34,828 nucleotides of DNA from MED-G20 sp038108155 (GTDB lineage Bacteria > Bacteroidota > Bacteroidia > Flavobacteriales_D > Parvicellaceae). This document shows positions 24,103 through 32,486 of this stretch, piece after piece. A program made the position numbers and the translations under genes. The notes under the pieces are model-generated. The model made no database searches. It had not been told where the DNA came from and saw nothing but the letters and a program-made list of their open reading frames with translations. The stretch lies in contig JAYNHP010000019.1 of the NCBI GenBank assembly GCA_038108155.1, positions 1 to 34,828 on the forward strand. The letters run 5' to 3'. The first letter of the stretch is position 1; every line of letters starts with the position of its first letter.

Positions 24103-24861
24103 ATGGCTATAAATAAAGACAGTAATACTTACACCATTAGTTTTGCCATAGTTCTTGTAATTATCGTAGGCGGTTTATTAGCTGCACTTGCAAATGGTTT
24201 AAAACCTATACAAGATGAAAATCTTGTAAATGAGAAAAAACAAAATATATTGAATTGTCTTCCTGGAAATAAATCCATTACAAGAGATGAAGCAGGATCC
24301 GTCTTCAATAATTTTGTAAAGCAAAGAGTGATCTTAAATTATAATGGTGAGATTAAGGAAAATACTTTATTGGATAATTCAGTAGAGTTAAATAATAAAG
24401 ATTCTAGGGATGCTTTTAGTATTGATTTATTAAAAGAATATAAAACTATTAAAGACAAAAAATCGAGAAATTATCCATTGTTTATATGCGATGTAGAAGG
24501 TAAAACGTACTATGTTGCTCCGGTAATGGGTAAGGGATTGTGGGCTGCAGTTTGGGGCTTTATTGCCATAGATGAGTCAGGAAATTCAATTTCAGGAACT
24601 GTATTTGATCATAAATCTGAAACTCCAGGACTAGGTGCTGAAATATCTCAAGATTTTTTTGAGGATCAATTTATCGGTAAACTTATATCCAACGAAGATA
24701 CCTACCAGTCTGTTGAAGTTAATAAACCAGGTAATCCTTTAAATGATTATCAAGTTGATGGTATAAGCGGTGGTACTTTTACTAGTGTTGGTGTTGAAGA
24801 AATGATGAGTAGAACATTAGTTGTTTATCATAGATATATTAAAAATTTGAATAAATCTTAA
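24103..24861 (+). CDS. nqrC: Na+-translocating NADH:quinone reductase subunit C
   Basis: Carries a second covalent FMN. One N-terminal membrane helix (about 11-31), then a periplasmic FMN-binding domain. The flavin attachment motif is DGISGGTFTS with Thr225; the third position is Gly where many homologs have Ala (SGAT). 252 residues, normal. Ten bases precede the nqrD ATG. Confidence 0.96.
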   Translation: MAINKDSNTYTISFAIVLVIIVGGLLAALANGLKPIQDENLVNEKKQNILNCLPGNKSITRDEAGSVFNNFVKQRVILNYNGEIKENTLLDNSVELNNKDSRDAFSIDLLKEYKTIKDKKSRNYPLFICDVEGKTYYVAPVMGKGLWAAVWGFIAIDESGNSISGTVFDHKSETPGLGAEISQDFFEDQFIGKLISNEDTYQSVEVNKPGNPLNDYQVDGISGGTFTSVGVEEMMSRTLVVYHRYIKNLNKS

Positions 24862-24871
24862 TTTTAAAATT

Positions 24872-25573
24872 ATGGCAGAATCTACAGAAGTTTTAGAAGA
24901 AAAGAAAATAAAGGTCAAAGAAAGAGAACCGCTTTTTTCTAAGAAAAATAAAAAATTAATATCTGATCCATTAGACGAAAACAATCCAATTACCATACAA
25001 GTTTTAGGGATTTGTTCAGCTCTAGCGGTAACAGTTCAAATGAAAGCAGCTGTTGTAATGTCAGTTGCCGTTTTATTTGTACTTATTTTAGCAAATGTTT
25101 CTATTTCTTTAATTAGAAACCTGATACCTAACAGAATTAGAATTATTGTTCAGTTGGTGGTAGTAGCGGCATTAGTAATTGTTGTAGATCAAGTACTTAA
25201 AGCTTATCTTTTTGATGTTTCCAAAGAACTTTCAGTTTTTGTTGGGTTAATTATAACCAATTGTATTATAATGGGAAGACTTGAAGCATTTGCTTTGGGA
25301 AATAAACCTTGGCCATCAGCATTAGATGCTATTGGAAACTCTTTAGGATATGGGATGGTTTTAGTAATTGTATCCTTTTTTAAAGAGCTTTTTGGTTCTG
25401 GAAAATTATTTGGATTTGAAATTTTTGGAAATGCAACAGAACAGACAGGATTATATGCGATGGGTTATATGGATAATGGTTTAATGCTGCTCCCTCCATC
25501 TTCATTAATTTTAGTAGCTGTTTATATATGGGTACAGAAAATTAGAAACCCAAGTTTAATAGAATCTAATTAA
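24872..25573 (+). CDS. nqrD: Na+-translocating NADH:quinone reductase subunit D
   Basis: Integral membrane subunit, about six helices, which with NqrE holds a membrane-buried iron centre. The cysteine motif GICSALAVTVQMK and the second half-repeat segment NCIIMGRLEAFA are present. At 233 residues it is roughly 20 residues longer than proteobacterial NqrD because of a charged N-terminal extension (KKIKVKEREPLFSKKNKK) that fits other Bacteroidota. Confidence 0.95.
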   Translation: MAESTEVLEEKKIKVKEREPLFSKKNKKLISDPLDENNPITIQVLGICSALAVTVQMKAAVVMSVAVLFVLILANVSISLIRNLIPNRIRIIVQLVVVAALVIVVDQVLKAYLFDVSKELSVFVGLIITNCIIMGRLEAFALGNKPWPSALDAIGNSLGYGMVLVIVSFFKELFGSGKLFGFEIFGNATEQTGLYAMGYMDNGLMLLPPSSLILVAVYIWVQKIRNPSLIESN

Positions 25574-25581
25574 AAAAAATT

Positions 25582-26196
25582 ATGGACTTAGTAAATATAT
25601 TTATAAGAAGTGCTTTTGTAGATAATATGATTTTTGCCTTCTTTTTTGGAATGTGTTCTTATTTAGCAGTTTCAAAAACAGTGAAAACAGCTTTTGGCTT
25701 AGGTATGGCAGTTATTTTTGTATTGGTAGTAACCATTCCCATTAATTTCTTAATTGAAAATTATGTTCTTCAAGAAGGTGCTTTAAGTTGGTTAGGAGAG
25801 GAGTACTCATCTGTCAATTTAAGTTATCTAACATTCATTATGTTTATTGCTGTTATCGCTTCTACAGTACAACTTGTGGAGATGATTGTAGAGAAGATTT
25901 CTCCTGCTCTATACGGAGCTTTAGGAATATTTCTTCCTCTTATAGCTGTGAATTGTGCAATTCTAGGTGGAGCACTTTTTATGCAGGAAAAACAATTTGC
26001 TACAATAACTCAAGCTACTGTCTACGGTTTAGGATCTGGTGTGGGATGGTTTATAGCTGTTGTTCTTATTGCAGCAATTAGAGAAAGAATAAGATATGCA
26101 AATATACCAGGACCTTTAAGAGGTGTTGGAATGGCATTTTTAATTACAGGTTTAATGGGCTTAGCTTTTCTAGGTTTTATGGGTTTTGAAATTTAA
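25582..26196 (+). CDS. nqrE: Na+-translocating NADH:quinone reductase subunit E
   Basis: Integral membrane partner of NqrD, 204 residues and six helices. Inverted-repeat cysteine motifs GMCSYLAVSKT and VNCAILGGALFM supply the shared iron ligands. ATG start, eight bases after the nqrD stop. Confidence 0.96.
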   Translation: MDLVNIFIRSAFVDNMIFAFFFGMCSYLAVSKTVKTAFGLGMAVIFVLVVTIPINFLIENYVLQEGALSWLGEEYSSVNLSYLTFIMFIAVIASTVQLVEMIVEKISPALYGALGIFLPLIAVNCAILGGALFMQEKQFATITQATVYGLGSGVGWFIAVVLIAAIRERIRYANIPGPLRGVGMAFLITGLMGLAFLGFMGFEI

Positions 26197-26214
26197 TTTG
26201 AAAAAGATTTATAA

Positions 26215-27510
26215 ATGGAAATAATTACACCAATCATATTTTTATTAGCTATCGTTTTAACACTTACTGCGATTCTATTATTAGCTAAAACTTTCCTAGT
26301 TTCATCTGGAAAAGTTAAAATAACTATTAACGGAGATAAAACTATTGAAGTTGATGGCGGATCAACTCTTCTAACTACATTAGGAAATGAGGGTATTTTC
26401 CTACCTTCTGCTTGTGGTGGTGGTGGAACTTGTGTTCAATGTACTTGTCAAGTTTTATCCGGAGGAGGAAGTATTCTTCCAACTGAAGAACCTCATTTTT
26501 CTAGAAAACAAATTGCCGATAACTTTAGGTTGGGATGTCAAGTGAAAGTAAAAGAAGACATGGAGATAGAAGTAGAAGAAGAGATTATGGGAATAAAAGA
26601 ATGGGAAGCTACAGTTGTATCTAATTATAATGTTGCTACATACATAAAAGAGTTTATTGTAGAAATACCAGAAGATATGGATTACAAAGCGGGTGGTTAT
26701 ATCCAAATTAAAATTCCTAAGGGGGAAATTAAATTCTCCGATATGGATATCAAAGCCCATCCAACTGACCATCCAGGAGAACCTGACAAGTTTGAAAATG
26801 ATTGGAAAAATGGAAAGTTTGCTTTAAGAAATTTAGTCATGAAAAATGATGAAGAAGTTGCAAGGGCTTACTCTATGGCATCCTATCCTGCTGAAGGTAG
26901 AAATATCATGCTCAATGTGCGTGTAGCTGCTCCACCTTGGGACAGAGCTAAAGATTCTTGGGCAGATGTTAATCCAGGGGTTGCATCTTCTTATATTTTT
27001 AATCAAAAGCCAGGAGATAAGGTTATAATCTCTGGACCTTATGGTGAATTTTTTATCAATGATTCTGAAGCAGAGATGTTGTATATTGGTGGTGGTGCTG
27101 GTATGGCTCCAATGCGGTCTCACTTGTATGAATTATTCAAGACTATAAAAACTGGAAGAAAAGTTTCATATTGGTATGGTGGAAGATCTAGAGCTGAACT
27201 TTTCTATATACACTACTTTAGAGATTTAGAAAAAGAGTTTCCAAATTTTAAATTCTATATGGTTCTATCTGATGCCCTTCCAGAAGATAATTGGGTAAAT
27301 AAAAAAGATATTAACGATCCTAATGGAGATGGTTTTACAGGATTTGTCCATAATGCGGTTATCGATCAGTATCTTTCGAACCATGAAGCTCCTGAAGATA
27401 TAGAATATTATTTCTGTGGTCCTCCGATGATGAACCAAGCAGTTTTAAAAATGTGTGATGACTGGGGAGTTCCGCCAGAACAAGTAAGATTTGATGACTT
27501 TGGCGGGTAA
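26215..27510 (+). CDS. nqrF: Na+-translocating NADH:quinone reductase subunit F
   Basis: Electron-entry subunit: one N-terminal membrane helix (about 5-28), a 2Fe-2S ferredoxin domain, then an FAD/NADH reductase domain. The cluster ligands are Cys67, Cys73, Cys76 and Cys108 (C-x5-C-x2-C-x31-C). The flavin motif is RAYSMASYP, the NADH motif GGGAGMAPMRSH, and the C-terminus is YYFCGPPMMNQAV...FDDFGG. 431 residues. The last 17 bases overlap apbE. Confidence 0.96.
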   Translation: MEIITPIIFLLAIVLTLTAILLLAKTFLVSSGKVKITINGDKTIEVDGGSTLLTTLGNEGIFLPSACGGGGTCVQCTCQVLSGGGSILPTEEPHFSRKQIADNFRLGCQVKVKEDMEIEVEEEIMGIKEWEATVVSNYNVATYIKEFIVEIPEDMDYKAGGYIQIKIPKGEIKFSDMDIKAHPTDHPGEPDKFENDWKNGKFALRNLVMKNDEEVARAYSMASYPAEGRNIMLNVRVAAPPWDRAKDSWADVNPGVASSYIFNQKPGDKVIISGPYGEFFINDSEAEMLYIGGGAGMAPMRSHLYELFKTIKTGRKVSYWYGGRSRAELFYIHYFRDLEKEFPNFKFYMVLSDALPEDNWVNKKDINDPNGDGFTGFVHNAVIDQYLSNHEAPEDIEYYFCGPPMMNQAVLKMCDDWGVPPEQVRFDDFGG

Positions 27511-28525
27511 ATACCTGAAAACAACATTACTTTTTTTAGTTCTTGTTTTATTGGGTTGCGACACTGGAGATGACAATAGGAAATACTTTCTTAAAGTTAA
27601 AGGATATGCACAGGGTAGCACTTACTCTATAACTTACAGTGACGATTTACAAAGAGATTTTTCTTTTTCGATAGATTCTATTCTTAAAATTGTAGATAAT
27701 CAACTTTCAACTTACGATACTAACAGCTTTATTTGCCTTTTAAATAAATCTAAGGATACTTGTCTTAGTTTAAAAGATAGAAGTATGTTTACTTACTGTT
27801 TTAAAATTTCTGAGGAAATATATTATAAAACAAATGGATCTTTTAACCCCGCTGTATATCCTCTAGTAAATTATTGGGGTTTTTATTCCGATTCTAATCC
27901 ATCTATAGATACTTTATTTATTAAGGATTCCTTACTTAGTTTTATAGACTTTAAAAATAACTTTTCCTTATTTGAAGACAGCTTGAAAACTTATGTTTGT
28001 AAAAAAAGTAAGAATTCTAAATTAGATTTTAATGCAGTTGCCCAAGGTTATAGTGTAGATCTTGTTGCTGATTTTTTGAAATCAATGGAAGTTGAAAATT
28101 TTCTAGTTGAAATAGGAGGAGAGATTTCTTCATTTGGTAAAAATCATGAAAATAAATTGTGGAGAGTTGGTATAGAAAAACCAATAGATAGTTCTTTTGT
28201 CGGAGAATTTGAATTTCAAAAAATTATAGAATTGGATAATCAAAGTTTAGCTACTTCAGGCAACTACAGGAAATTTAAAGTTATAAATGGAAGAAAATTT
28301 TCTCATTCTATTGATCCTAAATCAGGCTTCCCAGCAAATAATAACCTATTAAGTGTAACAGTTGTTTGTGAAAAAGCCGCTAACGCAGATGCTTTAGCTA
28401 CCTCTTTTATGGTAATGGGTAAAGAAGAAGCTATCAATTTTATAGAATCTAATCCTTCAGATAGTATTTTCTGTTTTATGGTTTACGATTCCGTAAATTC
28501 TCTAAAAGAATGGAGTAATTTTTAA
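27494..28525 (+). CDS. apbE: FAD:protein FMN transferase (flavinylates NqrB/NqrC)
   Basis: Mg2+-dependent enzyme that transfers FMN from FAD to Thr in the NqrB and NqrC motifs. A lipoprotein signal with lipobox LLGC (Cys22 from the ATG at 27494) places it on the periplasmic face. Motifs: AQGSTYSITY, FNAVAQGYSVDLVADFL, VEIGGEIS, TSGNYRKF and HSIDPKSGFP, then ANADALATSFMVMG. 343 residues. An in-frame TTG at 27491 is one codon upstream; ATG is preferred. The start lies within nqrF, which couples maturation enzyme to pump. Confidence 0.94.
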   Translation: MTLAGKYLKTTLLFLVLVLLGCDTGDDNRKYFLKVKGYAQGSTYSITYSDDLQRDFSFSIDSILKIVDNQLSTYDTNSFICLLNKSKDTCLSLKDRSMFTYCFKISEEIYYKTNGSFNPAVYPLVNYWGFYSDSNPSIDTLFIKDSLLSFIDFKNNFSLFEDSLKTYVCKKSKNSKLDFNAVAQGYSVDLVADFLKSMEVENFLVEIGGEISSFGKNHENKLWRVGIEKPIDSSFVGEFEFQKIIELDNQSLATSGNYRKFKVINGRKFSHSIDPKSGFPANNNLLSVTVVCEKAANADALATSFMVMGKEEAINFIESNPSDSIFCFMVYDSVNSLKEWSNF

Positions 28526-28707
28526 GCTTTACTTTCAGATGTATTTGAAATAAGTTTATCGATTCCAATCCAAATTAGTATTACAGGCCAGTAAACTCTA
28601 ATAAGTTCTACAATAGAGACTTTTATTAAGTCAAGATTATTTGCTAAAAACAAAAGACCAAGAATGATAAATAAAATTCCTATACTTTTACCTTTTTTCA
28701 TCTTCAT
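28522..28707 (-). CDS. Small two-helix membrane protein (LiaF/DUF5668-like)
   Basis: 61 residues. Two hydrophobic segments (about 8-24 and 36-53) separated by a short polar loop, of the type GILFIILGLLFLANNLDLI...YWPVILIWIGIDKL that occurs in LiaI/LiaF-like and DUF5668 proteins. ATG at 28707. The stop codon shares TTAA with the apbE stop in convergent orientation. Nine bases after the small Cys-rich gene, so probably co-transcribed with it. Function unknown. Confidence 0.7.
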   Translation of the reverse strand: MKMKKGKSIGILFIILGLLFLANNLDLIKVSIVELIRVYWPVILIWIGIDKLISNTSESKA

Positions 28708-28716
28708 TTTATTTAC

Positions 28717-28923
28717 TCAAGCAATACTTTGCTCTATTGGCTTTTTACATTTCTCATCCGGAGCTGCACCGCAGAAACTACAAGACTCACCTTCTTTATT
28801 TAAAAGTGGATTATTGCTCGCACATGTTCCTGAGAACTCTCCATCTTTCTTTAAAATAATTTTAATTGCTATCCCAGCAAAACACAATGCTAATAGCCCA
28901 ATAGAAAGAAGAATTGTTTTCAT
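28717..28923 (-). CDS. Small membrane or secreted Cys-containing protein
   Basis: 68 residues: one N-terminal membrane segment (about 4-23), then a short conserved tail with GTCASNNPLLNKEGESCSFCG and PDEKCKKP. Its four cysteines (C-x13-C-x2-C-x7-C, excluding the one in the membrane helix) suggest a small metal site or disulfides on the periplasmic side. Similar short proteins are common next to Nqr/ApbE genes in flavobacteria. ATG at 28923. Function unknown; a link with the Nqr complex is speculation from position. Confidence 0.7.
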   Translation of the reverse strand: MKTILLSIGLLALCFAGIAIKIILKKDGEFSGTCASNNPLLNKEGESCSFCGAAPDEKCKKPIEQSIA

Positions 28924-28995
28924 GTTATAAAATTAATCAAATATTTTCTTAAAGCTGAAAGATTATTCCTATTTTAAATATATAGATAAGTTGTT

Positions 28996-29766
28996 ATGAA
29001 TAAAATACCTCCTTTTAATAGACTTTTAACTATAATGGATGAATTAAGAGAAAATTGTCCATGGGATCAAAAACAAACCATGGAATCTCTTAGCCATTTG
29101 ACAATTGAAGAAACTTATGAACTTGTTGATTCAATTCTTGATAAAAATATGGATGAAATTAAAGGCGAGCTTGGAGATTTGCTTTTGCATATAGTTTTTT
29201 ATTCTAAAATAGCTTCAGAAACCAATGACTTTGATATAAACGACGTTATTAATTCAATATGCGATAAGTTAATTGAGAGACATCCTCATATATATGGAGA
29301 TGAGGTTGTTAAAGATGAACAAGATGTTAAAAGGAACTGGGAGAAAATAAAATTAAAAAACGGAAAAAAAACTGTTTTACAAGGTGTTCCTAAATCTCTC
29401 CCAGCCATGGTAAAAGCAACTAGAATTCAAGAAAAAGTGAGAGGAGTGGGGTTCGATTGGGATAATAAAGAACAGGTTTTTGATAAGGTAAAAGAAGAGT
29501 TTCTAGAACTAAATCAAGAAATTAAAAAAACAAATAATCATGAGAAAATTGAAAAAGAGTTTGGAGATGTGCTTTTTTCTATGATTAATTATGCTCGTTT
29601 TATTGGAGTTGATCCTGAATCTGCTTTGGAACGAACAAATAAGAAATTCATAGGAAGATTTAACTATTTAGAACAGGAGATAAAAACCAATAAAATGGAT
29701 TTTATGAAAATGAGTTTAGAAGAAATGGACTTGATATGGGATAGGTCTAAAAAAAAGTTCCCTTAA
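28996..29766 (+). CDS. mazG: MazG nucleoside triphosphate pyrophosphohydrolase
   Basis: House-cleaning enzyme that hydrolyses NTPs to NMP and pyrophosphate. Duplicated MazG domains: the first has E38-E39-x2-E42 and E58-x2-D61 (IEETYELVDSI...GELGDLLLHIVF), the second EEFLELNQEI...EKEFGDVLFSMINYARF. 256 residues, normal. ATG start; the 72-base space from the divergent small gene contains no clear promoter match. Confidence 0.95.
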   Translation: MNKIPPFNRLLTIMDELRENCPWDQKQTMESLSHLTIEETYELVDSILDKNMDEIKGELGDLLLHIVFYSKIASETNDFDINDVINSICDKLIERHPHIYGDEVVKDEQDVKRNWEKIKLKNGKKTVLQGVPKSLPAMVKATRIQEKVRGVGFDWDNKEQVFDKVKEEFLELNQEIKKTNNHEKIEKEFGDVLFSMINYARFIGVDPESALERTNKKFIGRFNYLEQEIKTNKMDFMKMSLEEMDLIWDRSKKKFP

Positions 29767-29782
29767 ATTTATAATAACCCCT

Positions 29783-29807
29783 CTAACGGTTATTAAATAA
29801 TCGTTAG
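29783..29807. terminator. Inverted repeat between mazG and the following T9SS gene
   Basis: CTAACGGTTATT pairs with AATAATCGTTAG (one G-U pair), a long A/T-rich stem with a tiny central loop. No T-run follows on the plus strand, so it may be an mRNA-end stabiliser, the leader of the next gene or a weak terminator. Confidence 0.4.
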
Positions 29808-29823
29808 AATAATTAAACAAATT

Positions 29824-30921
29824 ATGAGATTATTTTTAACCACTTTAATTTTTTTAATTTTTAGTATTTCATTAAATGCTCAATTTTGGATTACCAGCGT
29901 TACAAGCTCTCCATTTCCAGCAAATGACTGCGACATTGTATCTATTGTTATTGACGGGAATATGGCTTCAAGTAATTGTACTCATACTTCTTCTTACTTA
30001 ATTTCAGGAAACACTATAACTATTGATATTAATATTACTTGTGGTGGATTAGGTTTGCCGGTTATCACGCCTTACAATGAGACAATTATCTTAGGAACAA
30101 TTCCATCTAATAATTATGTTTTGATAGTTAATCAATCATCTGCTGGAACCCTACTTGAAACTAATACAAGTTCATTAAATATTGGCACCTGTTGTGCATC
30201 CAATGCAAGTATTAGCCTTGTAAGTAGCTCTAATTGTCTTGGAGAACCAACCTCCTTTATAGATTTAGGCACCTTAGCAGATAGCTTGGTTTGGTCAGAT
30301 AATGGAGTAGTTTTCACTCCTAATCCTTCTGCTTTAGGTTGGATTTATATTTTTAATTCATCTGGAGTTCATAATGTAATTTTAACAACTATAGATAGCA
30401 CAGGTTGTTCCGATACCAATAATTTAGTAGTTACTGTGAATGATCTTCCAGAAATTCTTATGAGTTCTGTCCCAGCAACGTGTGCAACTTGTCAAAATGG
30501 AGAAGCATTTGTAAATGTTGTTTCAGGCCCAATGCCACACCAGGTACTTTGGAATGTAGGAGGAACTTTAAATCCACTTACTGGACTTAATCCAGGAAAC
30601 TATGTAGCAACATTAACAGATGGTAATTTATGTTCTGTTACCGATTCTGTTTTAGTAGGGAATTCAGTTAGTATTAATGAATATAAATCAAATGATTTTT
30701 TAATTTATCCCAATCCATCTTCCGGCAATATCTTTTTAAATTTTTTCAATAATGAAAATAATTCCATAGATATTAAAGTTTTTAATTTATCGGGGCAATT
30801 AATTGAAAATAGATTCTTTTCTGGAGAATTAAATACAACTTATGAAATTAATCTAGATTTAAGTAAAGGTATTTACATAATCAAGGTTAATAATTTTACA
30901 GAAAAAATAGTAATTCAGTAA
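29824..30921 (+). CDS. T9SS-sorted surface protein with SprB-like repeat
   Basis: 365 residues. Signal peptide about 1-20 (FLTTLIFLIFSISLNAQ). An unassigned N-terminal region with clustered cysteines (CTH, TCGG, TCCASNA). A PKD-like stretch (about 125-210, ending NLVVTVNDLPE). One SprB-like repeat (about 215-280: CATCQNGEAFVNVVSG, LNPGNYVATLTDGNLC). T9SS type A sorting domain about 290-365 (LIYPNPSSGNIFL). ATG start at 29824. Exported to the cell surface or outside; function not identifiable. Confidence 0.8.
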   Translation: MRLFLTTLIFLIFSISLNAQFWITSVTSSPFPANDCDIVSIVIDGNMASSNCTHTSSYLISGNTITIDINITCGGLGLPVITPYNETIILGTIPSNNYVLIVNQSSAGTLLETNTSSLNIGTCCASNASISLVSSSNCLGEPTSFIDLGTLADSLVWSDNGVVFTPNPSALGWIYIFNSSGVHNVILTTIDSTGCSDTNNLVVTVNDLPEILMSSVPATCATCQNGEAFVNVVSGPMPHQVLWNVGGTLNPLTGLNPGNYVATLTDGNLCSVTDSVLVGNSVSINEYKSNDFLIYPNPSSGNIFLNFFNNENNSIDIKVFNLSGQLIENRFFSGELNTTYEINLDLSKGIYIIKVNNFTEKIVIQ

Positions 30922-31049
30922 ATTATTTACATGGATACAAAGTTTGTTACTTTTTTTTTAGACTAATTAAGAAATTGAACTACCATTTCTCAATTAACAA
31001 GTGTTAAATTGAATATTAGATTAATTTTTGTAAATTGATAGTGTTGATT

Positions 31050-32486
31050 ATGAAAAATGTATTTCTTGTAATTTTTATTTTATTAATTAGTTTTTCTGGA
31101 AGATGTTCTCATTTGATGGGGGGGGAGATTGTTGTTCAAAATGATCAAGTTGGTAATTATGAAATTCTTTTAACCCTTTATAGAGATGTTTCAGGAATTC
31201 TATTGAATAATGACCAAACTTTAAATATTTTTGATGCAGCTGGTAATCAAGTTTCAACAATTGTAGCCACTTTAGATAGTTCTGCATTTCATCCTGTTTT
31301 TGGAATTCCAAATATGTCTTTATTGCCCAATAATTCTTATGGAACTGATATTTATTTTTATTCTGCTATTTTTCCTTGTTTTATACCCGGTAATTATACA
31401 GTTACATGGAATAATTGTTGTAGAAATCCCTCTATTTCTAATTTGATAAATCCCGGTACACTTTCTATGTTTTTAGATTGTAGTTTTACCGTAGATTTAA
31501 CAGCAACTACTTCTTCTCCATATTTTCTTTCTCCCCCTGTAATATGTCTTCCAGTTAATACACCTTGGCAATATAATCCATTGCCATTTGATGATGAAGG
31601 AGATTCTTTAAGTTGGTCATTAGACGTTCCATATGATTATGTCCCTGGTGCTTTTCCTAATGGCTATCCTATTGTTGGTTATACTCTCCCACCTTCTTTA
31701 GCTGGGGGAAGTTTGACAATAAATTCCTATACAGGTGAATTGTCTTGGACTGCATCTGTTTCTGGAAATTATGTTTACACTGTGATATGTGAAGAATATA
31801 GAAATGGATTAAAATTAGGAGAAATTAGAAGAGATATGCAGTTTATTGTACTTCCAAATGGAAACTTACCATCTCTTTCAAATTTAAATAATTTTACTAC
31901 AGATTCAAATGGAATTCCTTTTGTTGAATCTATGGAAAATAATCCTATTTCTATAGATTTAACAGTGATTGATAGCAGTTCTTTCTTTATTGCTTTTGAT
32001 GGTATAGGTGAAATTTTTGACGATAGTTTAAACCCTATGACATATTCAATAATTTCAAGCAATAATCCATTTGAAAAACAGTTCATTCTTTCTTGGACAC
32101 CAAATAATAGCGATATTAGAGACGAACCTTACATTATAACTACTAGATTTTACAATGGTACTTTTTCAATGGATTATACTTTTTTTGTTTATGTAAATGG
32201 TGATAATACTGGAATTTATGAGGAGAATTCCATAAATAAATTAAAATCTTTCCCAAACCCAACTAGTGGTTCATTTACAAGTGAAATAACTTTGCAGCAA
32301 TCTCAAAATATAGAATATTTTATTTCTAATAGTGTGGGGGAAGTGATTTTTCGAAAAAATATTTATTTGCAAAGTGGAAATAATGAATTACCAGTTAATA
32401 TAAATCTCTGTTCAGGATTATACTTTTTAAGTGTGCAGTTAGAAAATGGAAAAGTATTCTCAGAAAGAATTCTTTTTAAGAATTGA
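31050..32486 (+). CDS. T9SS-sorted surface protein with SHLMGGEI-type N-terminal domain
   Basis: 478 residues from the ATG at 31050 (an in-frame TTG at 31035 adds only five residues and weakens the signal peptide, so it is not used). Signal peptide about 1-18, then CSHLMGGEIVVQND...LLTLYRDVSG, a recurring N-terminal beta-sandwich of Bacteroidota gliding/adhesin proteins. It is followed by Ig-like/cadherin-like sections with EGDSLSWSL-type elements (LPFDDEGDSLSWSLDVP) and a T9SS sorting domain (about 395-478, SFPNPTSGSF). The stop overlaps the convergent MATE gene end by 11 bases. Adhesion or gliding role is an inference. Confidence 0.8.
   Translation: MKNVFLVIFILLISFSGRCSHLMGGEIVVQNDQVGNYEILLTLYRDVSGILLNNDQTLNIFDAAGNQVSTIVATLDSSAFHPVFGIPNMSLLPNNSYGTDIYFYSAIFPCFIPGNYTVTWNNCCRNPSISNLINPGTLSMFLDCSFTVDLTATTSSPYFLSPPVICLPVNTPWQYNPLPFDDEGDSLSWSLDVPYDYVPGAFPNGYPIVGYTLPPSLAGGSLTINSYTGELSWTASVSGNYVYTVICEEYRNGLKLGEIRRDMQFIVLPNGNLPSLSNLNNFTTDSNGIPFVESMENNPISIDLTVIDSSSFFIAFDGIGEIFDDSLNPMTYSIISSNNPFEKQFILSWTPNNSDIRDEPYIITTRFYNGTFSMDYTFFVYVNGDNTGIYEENSINKLKSFPNPTSGSFTSEITLQQSQNIEYFISNSVGEVIFRKNIYLQSGNNELPVNINLCSGLYFLSVQLENGKVFSERILFKN

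Noticed and set aside
26455..27123. Minus-strand open frames inside nqrF
   Set aside because: Low-complexity antisense shadows with no family resemblance.
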